28,215 nt of DNA from CAYJDG01 sp964368875 (GCA_964368875.1 CAYJDG010000027.1:1-28215); one strand, 5' to 3'. Positions 17,182-25,846 are shown, counted from the stretch's first letter. The notes: generated by a model from the sequence alone, not told the origin. Translations and numbers: made by a program.

Positions 17182-17487
17182 TCAGTTGAAGGTCAGCCCG
17201 GCTTCACCGCCACCGGTGACGGCTGAGCTTGCGCCCATGGCTGCTGCCGACGGCACGAAGCCCGCGAAGCTCGCAAATTTTGCGCTTAGCGCAAGGCCCA
17301 ACGGGCTATAATGGAAGAAGGCGTTGGTTACAAACTCGGTCGCTATCATCACGAAGATCGAAGCCAGAGATACACCCGCGACAACTTCAGCAGTGCTCGG
17401 TTCGGATGCTTGTTTTGCAGGTGTTGCAGCAGATGCCGCTTTATTGAAATTAGCAGGAGCTTTTATAGCAGGGGCAGCGGCAACCAT
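17182..17487 (-). CDS. small membrane protein, apparently Fur-regulated
   Basis: A 101-aa protein of no recognised family. The N-terminal 34 residues are rich in Ala, Pro and Lys. Residues about 35-58 form a membrane segment (VVAGVSLASIFVMIATEF), and the remaining part is rich in Ala, Gly, Ser and Phe and weakly hydrophobic. It is divergent to a secreted protein gene. A good sigma-70 promoter (TTGACA, 17-base spacer, TAATCA) and a perfect 7-1-7 Fur-like palindrome lie just upstream. The clear promoter speaks for a real gene despite the short length and simple composition. Iron-linked expression is inferred. Confidence 0.65.
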   Translation of the reverse strand: MVAAAPAIKAPANFNKAASAATPAKQASEPSTAEVVAGVSLASIFVMIATEFVTNAFFHYSPLGLALSAKFASFAGFVPSAAAMGASSAVTGGGEAGLTFN

Positions 17488-17515
17488 AGGATTTCTCTCG
17501 TTTTATCAGTGTGAT

Positions 17516-17530
17516 TGAGAATGATTCTCA
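17516..17530. promoter_or_regulatory. Fur-like box 1
   Basis: TGAGAATGATTCTCA is a perfect 7-1-7 palindrome and differs from the classic Fur 7-1-7 consensus (TGATAATnATTATCA) at one position in each arm. It lies just downstream of the -10 box of the minus-strand promoter, over its likely start site, and touches the -35 box of the plus-strand promoter. It could therefore repress both. Confidence 0.75.
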
Positions 17531-17559
17531 TTGACATGATTATTGCGACTCACTATCAG
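17531..17559 (+). promoter_or_regulatory. sigma-70-type promoter of the 149-aa and 1048-aa genes
   Basis: TTGACA (17531-17536), a 17-base spacer, and TATCAG (17554-17559). The first hexamer is perfect. It is flanked by Fur-like boxes 1 and 2 and interleaved with the minus-strand promoter. Confidence 0.7.
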
Positions 17560-17565
17560 TGTCAA
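17537..17565 (-). promoter_or_regulatory. sigma-70-type promoter of the 101-aa gene
   Basis: On the minus strand TTGACA (17565-17560), a 17-base spacer, and TAATCA (17542-17537). Its -35 box directly abuts the -10 box of the plus promoter, so the two polymerases cannot easily bind together. Confidence 0.65.
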
Positions 17566-17572
17566 TAGCAAA

Positions 17573-17587
17573 TGAGAATGACTTTCA
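17573..17587. promoter_or_regulatory. Fur-like box 2
   Basis: TGAGAATGACTTTCA has the same left arm as box 1 and two mismatches in the right arm. It lies just downstream of the plus-strand start site, about 22 bases before the ATG at 17609. A repressor there would block the plus-strand promoter. Confidence 0.6.
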
Positions 17588-17608
17588 ACTCCACGGAACT
17601 AAATCAAC

Positions 17609-18058
17609 ATGCGTATTGAGTCGGTAAGAAAAGGGCTGGAAGCCTTGGGTCTTAGCTTCGCTCTGGTGGCAACGCCAGCTATGGCGGCACAGGAAAACTA
17701 TCCATTGAAAGGTGTCAGAGTCCAGCAGCGCGTATCTTCAAACATTGCGCCTAATTACCGTGATATCAACGTTGATTGCGGCTCACTGATCGCTGCGAAG
17801 CAGGGCGCTAAGGATGTTCTTATCCTTACGGTTGCGTTCATCGCCAATTTTGATGCAACGAATTCGCCTCAATACATGGCGACCCTTGATGAAGAATCGC
17901 GTCGTATCATCGCATCTTCTCGGCAGAATTTCACAGCCAATCCGCAGCAGGTTCGTTTTATGCTCGAACACGCACGCTCCGCGCATGGTGTTGCGATAGA
18001 ACAAATCGCTGCGGCTTTTAAGCAGTGTGACTCTAAATGGGCCAGAAACCCTTCATAA
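17609..18058 (+). CDS. secreted protein of unknown family, apparently Fur-regulated
   Basis: A 149-aa protein with a likely Sec signal peptide: a basic N-terminus (MRIESVRKG), a hydrophobic core (LGLSFALVATPAMAA), and a signal peptidase I site after residue 26 or 27. The mature part of about 122 residues has two cysteines (57 and 140) that could form a disulfide, and a helical C-terminal half (LEHARSAHGVAIEQIAAAFKQ). I do not recognise the family. A sigma-70 promoter and two Fur-like boxes precede it. The 1048-aa gene starts 24 bases after its stop, so both probably form one operon. A role in iron limitation is inferred from the operator only. Confidence 0.75.
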   Translation: MRIESVRKGLEALGLSFALVATPAMAAQENYPLKGVRVQQRVSSNIAPNYRDINVDCGSLIAAKQGAKDVLILTVAFIANFDATNSPQYMATLDEESRRIIASSRQNFTANPQQVRFMLEHARSAHGVAIEQIAAAFKQCDSKWARNPS

Positions 18059-18082
18059 TTTTTTATTTTCCCGGCGTATTCC

Positions 18083-21000
18083 ATGACTGCTTCCCTTGCA
18101 TCCAACACACACAAGCTCGGCCTGAAGGGCCATTTTGTCCTGGCTGAACATTTGCAGGATATCGCTCTGGCACAGGGCTTAACCATCAATGCTGACAGGC
18201 AAGGTGGTTATAGCGTAGCTGGTGGAAATATTGATCGCCTCTGCCCCTCTTTTATCGAACGCAAAGGCAATCAGTTTGATCTGCCGCAGTTGAAAAAATT
18301 TCTTGAATTCTTGCACCAGCCTGTTCGGGTCAGTCTCGAACACGTTCTTCCTGAGTTTCGCGCAAAACAGGCACTGTCTCCAACTCGTCTTGCCGTGCAT
18401 CAGGTTGCGCGTCTGCTGACCAACGGATCGGTCAGGGCACCCAAGGATATTTATGGCAGTCTCGAAAATCACTCGGACGTGGATCATGCGCGCACGGAAC
18501 GCGCCATGCGCGATGAGGATGACTGGCTGGCCAATCAGGAGATTGGCAATCCGCGACTTTCTCAAAGCTCGATTCCCGGCAGCCACATCGATCCTGCCCG
18601 TGGCTTTATTTTTGCCCGCGCGTCGGACCGGAGTATGGGTGAGGCTCATGCGGCTTTATCCCGCGAAATGCGGGCGTTGGTTAAGAAAGCCGCTGGCTTT
18701 TCAAGCCCTGTGGAATTTACGGCGGACGAATTCATCGAATTTGTGAATGATATCAATGAAAAATTGATGGAAGAAGAAGGAGCATGGTCTCTATCGGATC
18801 TGCTGGTTAGGGCTGCCTTTGAAGAAGATGTTCAGGATCATCTCCGTAACATTGACCGGCGCATGTATGATCTGGCTTCGTCAGCAGCGTTCCAGAAGTT
18901 GCAGCAGGGTGACACCGCCGTATCTAAATTACAGGAACTTCTGAGTGCGACCACTGCCCTGACGCCCGTTGTTAAGTCGGCGGCGATGCATGAGATTTGG
19001 AGACGCTATCACTTTTCCGAGCGCAAGGAATCTACCCTTGCCGATTTCGGCAGGCAACTTGAGGTTTTCCAGCAGACTGTACGTCTCCACAGCCAGTCTG
19101 CGAACATTCCTGCGCTGCAAGCCGAAGCAATAGCACAGGAGTTTTACCCCTTATTGGCCACGGCAGCACGTATGTCGGAGATTTTGCAGCAGGGTCTTGA
19201 TAAAACTACAGATCGCGATGCGTGGCAGGGTGAATTAGCAACGCGTTTTTGCAAGGCTGCAGAAACATTCCGACATGCGAGCGTTGCCGGGGTAGCGCTG
19301 GATCCGAAATTTATGGACGATGGCGCGAATAAAATGGTGGACGCATTGGCGAGGGCACTCGGTGAGGATCGCTCGGCAGTCACGCGTATCATAGAGACCG
19401 GAGCTGCAACCTTTCGCAATTTTGTCGGCGATATTGTAAATTTCACGCGTGAAAATCCTTATGCTGTGCCGGTCTGTGCTGCGCTGGTTGCGGCTTTATA
19501 TATCAGCAAAGGTGGGTCTGCGGCTGCAGCGCAGGCTGTTGTTGAAAATGCTGTCGTGCTGACGGATCAAGGCTTTCAGGCAGTAACCGTAGATACAAAT
19601 TCATTACCTGCTGAAGCCCTCAAATCCCAGAATTGGCACTGGAATTTTGGACCGCTCGGACCTTACAAACATTTTGCTTTTGATAACGTCGTCAAAGGTG
19701 TGGCCGAAGTTGCCGTTGATTGGGCGCGGGTAGGCACTTACTGGGCCTATCAGCAGGCGGGCATTCCGGTTAATGTCAGCAACCAGTTCTTCGCAAATGC
19801 CAGTGAGACGATCACTCCTGTTGCCGATCAGCTGTTTGGCATCAATCTCTTGCAGAATGCCAGCCACGCAGGTTTCTGGATGTATGTTGGTAGCAAAGGT
19901 TATCAGCACGGCTTTAAAGGGGCTAGCAAGATCGTCGAGTTCATGTCGCCAATAGCTGATCTTGGCTATCAGGCTTGGACTGGAACCAAGGACATGATGC
20001 TGCGTCACCGCAAGGATGCATCTGTTTCAAGCCGCCTGCTTGGTCTGACACAGAATATCCCTGTCGATGAGGCTCCAGACCTCTCGTTAACTCGTTGTAA
20101 CCAGCATCGCTGTCTCATGTTCGGACTGGCCAAGGCAGCTGAGGCCCGATCGGAAACTGAGCGCGGGTTACCGGCCGAAACTCGCAGCGGGGAAGGTATC
20201 GTTAAAATCGGCGGAATAAAACACGTCTTCCGTATCAGCTCTGAAAATCTTGGCCCAGTCTTGAAAGCGCTCAATCAATTTGATCTGGTAGTCAGTAACA
20301 TTGCCGGACAGGCAGATATGGCGCAGCCATTCTACCAGAAATTCCTCGCCGAAAAACTTGATGCCGTGACGTCTGCGCTGAAACGACATCAGGAAGCCGG
20401 CAATGATATCGAGCTTGAGGATGTCCTCAGTCAAAATCTTGCAGAACTTCTGGCTGCGCAAAGCAGATACACAGGCGGGTCATCGATTTACACGGCTATT
20501 TTCGGACTTGATCCTGATGTGGACGTTGCGAAAAGATTGCATAAAGAAGGCCGCACGGATTACCGGGATCTGAAAGCAGCGGATAGCATCGCCAGTAATC
20601 GGCAGCGTCTGACGGCTACAAATCTTCCCTTAAAAGAGAGGGCCGGGCTACATACAAAAATTATTGGTACTATTGTCTGGAATGGGATGATTGATGCGGC
20701 TGCAGCTCTAGGCCGCGGGATCGATAAAGTTGCGACCAAGCCGGCAGTCATAGCAACCGCAGGGTTGACGGCTGCTGCAATTGCGCTTGATGTCGCAGGC
20801 AGTGGTAATTCGCTAACCTCAGGAGTTTCTGCAATAGCCGGGCAGGGGGCAGCGGCCCTTTTGACCACGGGCATTTTCGGTGCGTGGAATACGTGGGATG
20901 ATATGATCCTCAACCATATCGGCGGCGGTGCCGTGCTACTGGTTGCGGGTGCGGCCAGTGGGTATGCTTTCAAAAAAGTCATTCGTCCGCTGGCGATGTC

Positions 21001-21229
21001 TGGGATGGAAAGCCTGCAGGCGGTAACAGGTATTGATCTTCGCCAAAAATGGGCCAAGGCTGGCGATACGAAGCCTGAGCATACCGCCCCTGCCTATATT
21101 GCTCCTCAGATCGAGCGGACGCACACGCTCCACCAGATATTCCCCGTCCATGCCCGCGAGCCTGTGGGGGCCTGCATGGCGTGCACGGCCCGCCCCATGA
21201 CGGTTACGGCTGGAATTCAGCCAAGCTGA
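18083..21229 (+). CDS. large protein of unknown function with membrane segments
   Basis: A 1048-aa protein I cannot assign. There is no signal peptide. Residues 1-440 are mostly helical and charged, with Lys/Glu/Arg-rich stretches. Hydrophobic segments appear near residues 457-474 (YAVPVCAALVAALYI), 887-905 (VIATAGLTAAAIALDVAG), 917-935, and 947-965 (GAVLLVAGAASGYAF). Two cysteine clusters stand out: C672-N-Q-H-R-C677 and C1031-M-A-C1034, either of which could bind a metal or form a disulfide. It follows the Fur-controlled secreted protein by 24 bases and ends 8 bases before the convergent greA. Codon use looks like that of its neighbours, so no recent transfer is evident. Function unknown; that it is a real gene is very likely. 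Confidence 0.8.
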   Translation: MTASLASNTHKLGLKGHFVLAEHLQDIALAQGLTINADRQGGYSVAGGNIDRLCPSFIERKGNQFDLPQLKKFLEFLHQPVRVSLEHVLPEFRAKQALSPTRLAVHQVARLLTNGSVRAPKDIYGSLENHSDVDHARTERAMRDEDDWLANQEIGNPRLSQSSIPGSHIDPARGFIFARASDRSMGEAHAALSREMRALVKKAAGFSSPVEFTADEFIEFVNDINEKLMEEEGAWSLSDLLVRAAFEEDVQDHLRNIDRRMYDLASSAAFQKLQQGDTAVSKLQELLSATTALTPVVKSAAMHEIWRRYHFSERKESTLADFGRQLEVFQQTVRLHSQSANIPALQAEAIAQEFYPLLATAARMSEILQQGLDKTTDRDAWQGELATRFCKAAETFRHASVAGVALDPKFMDDGANKMVDALARALGEDRSAVTRIIETGAATFRNFVGDIVNFTRENPYAVPVCAALVAALYISKGGSAAAAQAVVENAVVLTDQGFQAVTVDTNSLPAEALKSQNWHWNFGPLGPYKHFAFDNVVKGVAEVAVDWARVGTYWAYQQAGIPVNVSNQFFANASETITPVADQLFGINLLQNASHAGFWMYVGSKGYQHGFKGASKIVEFMSPIADLGYQAWTGTKDMMLRHRKDASVSSRLLGLTQNIPVDEAPDLSLTRCNQHRCLMFGLAKAAEARSETERGLPAETRSGEGIVKIGGIKHVFRISSENLGPVLKALNQFDLVVSNIAGQADMAQPFYQKFLAEKLDAVTSALKRHQEAGNDIELEDVLSQNLAELLAAQSRYTGGSSIYTAIFGLDPDVDVAKRLHKEGRTDYRDLKAADSIASNRQRLTATNLPLKERAGLHTKIIGTIVWNGMIDAAAALGRGIDKVATKPAVIATAGLTAAAIALDVAGSGNSLTSGVSAIAGQGAAALLTTGIFGAWNTWDDMILNHIGGGAVLLVAGAASGYAFKKVIRPLAMSGMESLQAVTGIDLRQKWAKAGDTKPEHTAPAYIAPQIERTHTLHQIFPVHAREPVGACMACTARPMTVTAGIQPS

Positions 21230-21237
21230 AATAGGTC

Positions 21238-21711
21238 TTATTTATAAATGACTGAAACGACTTCGTAACGCTTGATGCCCTTAGGCGTCCGTACTTCTAC
21301 GGAATCGCCAACCGATTTTCCAATCATGGCTCTGCCAAGCGGAGCCGTGATGGAAATTTTTCCAAGATCGGCATTCGATTCATAGGATCCCACGACCTGA
21401 ATGGTCATTTCTTTGTCGTCTTCTTCATCGGCGATGACAACGGTCGCGCCGAACATGACGTTATCGCCTGACATGGTGGTTGGATCGATGACCTGTGCGA
21501 GCGAGATAGCGCTTTCCAGTTCCTGAATCCGGCCTTCGATAAAGCTCTGGCGCTCTTTGGCGGCATGATATTCAGCGTTTTCTTTCAGGTCGCCATGACC
21601 GCGTGCTTCCGAGATCGCTTCGATCACAGCCGGACGCTCGACGGATTTCAGGTTTTTCAGCTCTGCTTCGAGAGCGATAAACCCTGTTTTGGTCATTGGG
21701 ACCTTGTCCAT
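21238..21711 (-). CDS. greA: transcription elongation factor GreA
   Basis: A 157-aa protein of normal GreA length. GreA enters the secondary channel of RNA polymerase and stimulates cleavage of backtracked RNA. The N-terminal coiled coil spans about residues 8-75, and its acidic tip carries D41 and E44 (GHGDLKENAEY), the residues needed for cleavage. The C-terminal FKBP-like domain ends with SVEVRTPKGIKRYEVVSV. AAGGAT about 7 bases upstream supports the ATG at 21711. It follows carB on the same strand, separated by a terminator. The carB-greA order is common in alphaproteobacteria. Confidence 0.97.
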   Translation of the reverse strand: MDKVPMTKTGFIALEAELKNLKSVERPAVIEAISEARGHGDLKENAEYHAAKERQSFIEGRIQELESAISLAQVIDPTTMSGDNVMFGATVVIADEEDDKEMTIQVVGSYESNADLGKISITAPLGRAMIGKSVGDSVEVRTPKGIKRYEVVSVIYK

Positions 21712-21726
21712 AATTTTATCCTTTAT

Positions 21727-21757
21727 AAAAAAACAAAGCCCGCCTGAAAGCGGCGGG
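21727..21757 (-). terminator. intrinsic terminator after carB
   Basis: On the minus strand a 6-bp GC stem (arms 21752-21757 and 21739-21744, CCCGCC/GGCGGG) with a 7-base loop is followed, after CTTTG, by seven T (21733-21727). It lies 47 bases past the carB stop and only 16 bases upstream of greA. Thus greA must have its own promoter in the terminator region or depend on read-through. Confidence 0.85.
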
Positions 21758-21803
21758 ACATTGCGTATGAAGGTAAGGTAGTCGCTTAGGTGCTTTTCGT
21801 CAA

Positions 21804-24800
21804 CTATTCGGCGGAAGCCGCGATTTTAGTGGGTTCATCGTCGAAATAGGACTGCAAAGGGGCCACATGAATATCGCGTGATTTCATCGCCCGAATGGCC
21901 TGCACGCCGGCCTTCGCAGCCGTCAGCAAGGTGTAATACGGGATTTTATGCATCAGCGCGAGGCGGCGGATCGATGACGCATCGGCAATCGCCTGTGCAC
22001 TCTTCGTCGTGTTGATGATGAAATCGATCTGGCCGTTGATGACGGCGTCAGCGATATGCGGCTGGCCTTCCATCACCTTGTTTATGCGCTCAACTTTCAG
22101 TCCGGCAGCTTGCAGGTGCGTGCAAGTCCCGCCTGTTGCCACCATCGTAAAGCCCATTTCGGCCAGGTCCTTGGCAATCGCGACGATGCCTTCCTTGTCG
22201 GTATCTTTGACTGATAGAAAGACAGTTCCACTCTGTGGCAAAGCAACACCAGCACCCAGCTGTGATTTGGCAAACGCATGGGCAACTTCAAAATCGAGAC
22301 CCATGACCTCACCCGTCGATTTCATCTCCGGCCCCAAAATTGGATCGACACCGGGGAAACGGCTAAACGGGAAGACGGGAGCCTTGACCGCGACGTGATC
22401 GGTGGTCATGCCGCGTAGCAGACCCTGAGCCTTGAAGTACGCAAGTTTTTCTCCAGCCATGACACGCGCGGCGATTTTGGCAACAGGTGTTCCGGTTGCT
22501 TTGGCAACGAACGGCACAGTCCGTGAGGCACGTGGGTTCACTTCCAGAATATAGATGATGTTCTCACCCGTATTTTCGTCTTTCTTGATAGCAAACTGGA
22601 CGTTCATCAGGCCTTTGACTTTGAGAGATTTCGCCAGCAATTCCGACTGTTTTTCGATTTCCTTGACGGTCTTGTACGGCAGCGAGTGCGGCGGCAGGAC
22701 GCAAGCAGAGTCGCCTGAGTGAATTCCGGCTTCTTCGATATGCTCCATGATCCCGGCAACATATACATCTGTGCCGTCAGCAATCACATCAACATCAACT
22801 TCAATCGCATCTTTCAGATAACGATCCAGCAAGACCGGGCTGTCACCAGAGACGCGCACGGCGTTGGTGATGTAGCGTTTCATGCCGTCCATATCTTGCA
22901 CGATCTCCATCCCGGCACCGCCCAGAACATAAGACGGGCGGATGACGATCGGGAACCCAAGCTCTTCGGCTTTCTGGTAGGCTTCTTCAGCCGACCGGGC
23001 CAGAGCATTGGGCGGTTGTTTCAATTTAATTTTATGCAGAAGTTTCTGGAAACGCTCGCGGTCTTCGGCAATATCAATCGAGTCCGGATCGGTGCCAAGG
23101 ATTGGAATACCTGCTTCCATCAAGGCCTTGGTCAGCATCAAAGGTGTTTGACCACCCAGCTGGACGATAGCACCAACGACTTCGCCGTTCTTCATCTCAG
23201 CTTTGATCAGCTCAATCGTATCTTCTGCGGTAAGCGGTTCAAAATAGAGGCGATCCGAGGTGTCGTAATCGGTTGAAACGGTTTCCGGGTTACAATTGAC
23301 CATGATGGTTTCATAGCCAGCTTCCTTGAGTGCATACGCCGCATGAACGCAGCAATAATCGAACTCGATGCCCTGGCCGATCCGGTTCGGGCCACCGCCC
23401 AGGATGATGACTTTCTTGCGGTCGGTAGGATCCATTTCGCACTGGGCCGGATTGACTCCGTCACCTTCGTAACAGCTGTACATATACGGCGTATCCGAAG
23501 GAATTTCTCCAGCGCAGGTATCGACACGTTTATAAACCGGGTGAACGTTGTGTTTATGACGCGCTTTGCGGACAGCGTCTTCTTTTACGCCAACAAGTTG
23601 AGCAAGGCGCACGTCTGAAAAGCCCATTTTTTTCAGCTCAAGCCAACCCTCAGCATTGATCGGCAGACCCGCTTTCTTGATGCGGCCTTCTGTGTCGACG
23701 ATATGCTTGATACGCTCAAGGAACCAAGGGTCGTACTTAGTGATTGCATTGACATCGACCACGCTCATGCCATGGCGGAACGCCTGTGCGATATAAAGCA
23801 AACGTTGCGGGGTTGGTTTGGACAGCGCGGCGCGGATTTGATCCGGCTCTGGCTCTGGCTGTTGCAGCGTCGGGCTACCGATCTGGATGTCGGTAAAGCC
23901 GCTGACGCCTTTTTCGAGCGAACGCAGGGCTTTCTGGATTGATTCCTCAAAGCTGCGGCCAATCGCCATCGCTTCGCCAACCGATTTCATTGCGGTCGAG
24001 AGGCGGTTGTCGGAGCCGCGGAATTTCTCAAACGCAAAGCGCGGAATTTTGGTAACGACGTAATCAATCGTCGGTTCAAACGAGGCTGGCGTCTTGCCGC
24101 CAGTGATATCGTTGCCGAGTTCATCAAGCGTATAGCCAACTGCAAGCTTGGCCGCGATCTTCGCAATCGGGAAGCCAGTGGCCTTGGAGGCGAGCGCTGA
24201 GGAGCGGCTCACGCGCGGGTTCATTTCGATGACGACCATGCGGCCATCCGCCGGGTTAATCCCGAACTGTACGTTTGATCCGCCCGTTTCCACGCCAATC
24301 GCGCGCAGAACCTTCAGCGAGGCATTGCGCATGATCTGGTATTCTTTATCCGTCAGCGTCAGGGCCGGGGCGATGGTGATGGAGTCACCCGTATGTACGC
24401 CCATCGGATCAAGGTTTTCGATGGAACAGATGATGATGCAGTTGTCGGCCTTATCGCGCACGACTTCCATTTCATATTCTTTCCAGCCAAGCACGGATTC
24501 TTCAACCAGAACTTCATGAATTGGCGACGCATCCAGACCTTCACGAACGATATTTTCGTATTCATCACGGTTATAGGCAATCCCGCCGCCCGTGCCGCCG
24601 AGAGTGAATGACGGACGGATGATAGCTGGCAAACCAATTTTCGGCAGGGCGTCGAGCGCCTCTGCGAAGGTTTTAACGACAAGGCTTTTCGGGCTCTCAA
24701 GACCGATCTCGTCCATAATGTCGCGGAATTTCTGGCGGTCTTCGGCTTTTTCGATGGCGTCTTCGTTCGCGCCGATCAGTTCAATATTGAGCCGCTTCAG

Positions 24801-25121
24801 TGTCCCGTTTTTAGAGAGGGCAAGCGCGGTATTTAGTGCAGTCTGTCCCCCCATGGTCGGGAGGAGGGCGTCGGGGCGCTCCTGTTCCAGAATTTTAGCA
24901 ACAACTTCAGGAGTGATCGGTTCGATGTAAGTCGCATCGGCAAGGCCTGGATCGGTCATGATCGTGGCCGGGTTCGAGTTGATCAGTACAACGCGGTATC
25001 CTTCCTCTTTCAAGGCCTTACAGGCCTGTGTGCCAGAGTAATCAAACTCACACGCCTGCCCGATGATGATGGGGCCAGCGCCGATGATACAGATAGATTT
25101 GATGTCGGTACGTTTAGGCAT
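21804..25121 (-). CDS. carB: carbamoyl-phosphate synthase large subunit
   Basis: A 1105-aa protein of normal length. It makes carbamoyl phosphate from bicarbonate, ammonia (channelled from CarA) and two ATP, for pyrimidine and arginine synthesis. It shows the duplicated ATP-grasp layout: a first half starting IIGAGPIIIGQACEFDYSGTQACKAL, a second half starting IILGGGPNRIGQGIEFDYCC, and metal-binding EMNPRVSRSSALASKATGFP and EVNPRASRTVPFVAKATG. A C-terminal MGS-like allosteric domain of about 150 residues completes it. Its ATG overlaps the stop of the carbonic anhydrase gene by 8 bases, which points to translational coupling. Confidence 0.98.
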   Translation of the reverse strand: MPKRTDIKSICIIGAGPIIIGQACEFDYSGTQACKALKEEGYRVVLINSNPATIMTDPGLADATYIEPITPEVVAKILEQERPDALLPTMGGQTALNTALALSKNGTLKRLNIELIGANEDAIEKAEDRQKFRDIMDEIGLESPKSLVVKTFAEALDALPKIGLPAIIRPSFTLGGTGGGIAYNRDEYENIVREGLDASPIHEVLVEESVLGWKEYEMEVVRDKADNCIIICSIENLDPMGVHTGDSITIAPALTLTDKEYQIMRNASLKVLRAIGVETGGSNVQFGINPADGRMVVIEMNPRVSRSSALASKATGFPIAKIAAKLAVGYTLDELGNDITGGKTPASFEPTIDYVVTKIPRFAFEKFRGSDNRLSTAMKSVGEAMAIGRSFEESIQKALRSLEKGVSGFTDIQIGSPTLQQPEPEPDQIRAALSKPTPQRLLYIAQAFRHGMSVVDVNAITKYDPWFLERIKHIVDTEGRIKKAGLPINAEGWLELKKMGFSDVRLAQLVGVKEDAVRKARHKHNVHPVYKRVDTCAGEIPSDTPYMYSCYEGDGVNPAQCEMDPTDRKKVIILGGGPNRIGQGIEFDYCCVHAAYALKEAGYETIMVNCNPETVSTDYDTSDRLYFEPLTAEDTIELIKAEMKNGEVVGAIVQLGGQTPLMLTKALMEAGIPILGTDPDSIDIAEDRERFQKLLHKIKLKQPPNALARSAEEAYQKAEELGFPIVIRPSYVLGGAGMEIVQDMDGMKRYITNAVRVSGDSPVLLDRYLKDAIEVDVDVIADGTDVYVAGIMEHIEEAGIHSGDSACVLPPHSLPYKTVKEIEKQSELLAKSLKVKGLMNVQFAIKKDENTGENIIYILEVNPRASRTVPFVAKATGTPVAKIAARVMAGEKLAYFKAQGLLRGMTTDHVAVKAPVFPFSRFPGVDPILGPEMKSTGEVMGLDFEVAHAFAKSQLGAGVALPQSGTVFLSVKDTDKEGIVAIAKDLAEMGFTMVATGGTCTHLQAAGLKVERINKVMEGQPHIADAVINGQIDFIINTTKSAQAIADASSIRRLALMHKIPYYTLLTAAKAGVQAIRAMKSRDIHVAPLQSYFDDEPTKIAASAE

Positions 25122-25746
25122 GGGTTCTCAACTCTTCCTGGTAGTTTTCAGTGATAGGTACGAATTCATTTTTAGCGGGGGCATATTCTAACAGCTGGCC
25201 ATTCTCCATATCGAACAGCCACGCTTTGATGATGACGCGGTTTTCTGCGAGTGCCCTCTGCACCGATGGATAGCTGTGCAAGTTATCCATGCTTTCGTGA
25301 ACAATTTCTTCTTCGGTGTGCCGCAGAAGCTCATCATGTGTGCAAACGCCGTCGCAGCGTGTCTCGGCACGGCTAAGGCCAGCGCGGGCGACCTCAAGAA
25401 AGCTTGAAATCTCTTCGTCTTGCAGCCCCTCAACCAGCGCGCGCACAGCGCCACAGCCCGTATGACCAAGGATGATGATTTCGCGCACTTTATTATATTC
25501 CAGTGCGAATTGAAGCGCAGCGGCCAGAGCCGTGCCTTTCTTGTAAGGGCGCACGATTGCGCCCATCGCCTTGTGGGCAAAAAAAGTGCCCGGCTGAGGG
25601 CGGAAGATAGTACCTGGGTTGGCACGGGAATCGATGCAGGAAATAATGAAGTAATCAGGCGACTGGCCGTCTTTGACAAGTTGTGGCATCGAGGCTGATG
25701 TACTTTCGTACGCCTCTTTCCTGAACTTTTTGAACCCTTCGATCAG
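25114..25746 (-). CDS. beta-class carbonic anhydrase, 5' end missing in assembly gap
   Basis: A 210-aa reading frame, open at its 5' end where the N run begins. It interconverts CO2 and bicarbonate. Zinc ligands and catalytic dyad of the beta class are present: C37, D39 and R41 in CIDSR, and H95 and C98 in HTGCGAV (numbers from the gap edge). The family is about 210-220 aa long, so only a few residues with the start codon are probably lost. The codon at the gap edge (CTG) is not a likely start. The stop lies inside the start of carB (8-base overlap). Placement between carA and carB suggests that it supplies bicarbonate to carbamoyl-phosphate synthetase. Confidence 0.93.
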   Translation of the reverse strand: MIEGFKKFRKEAYESTSASMPQLVKDGQSPDYFIISCIDSRANPGTIFRPQPGTFFAHKAMGAIVRPYKKGTALAAALQFALEYNKVREIIILGHTGCGAVRALVEGLQDEEISSFLEVARAGLSRAETRCDGVCTHDELLRHTEEEIVHESMDNLHSYPSVQRALAENRVIIKAWLFDMENGQLLEYAPAKNEFVPITENYQEELRTHA

Positions 25747-25846
25747 NNNNNNNNNNNNNNNNNNNNNNNNNNNNNNNNNNNNNNNNNNNNNNNNNNNNNN
25801 NNNNNNNNNNNNNNNNNNNNNNNNNNNNNNNNNNNNNNNNNNNNNN
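25747..25846. other. assembly gap of 100 N
   Basis: Exactly 100 N. This round number is the customary placeholder for a gap of unknown length, so the true distance between the flanking sequences is not known. The gap should hold the end of the small exported protein gene and the start of the carbonic anhydrase gene. Confidence 0.99.
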
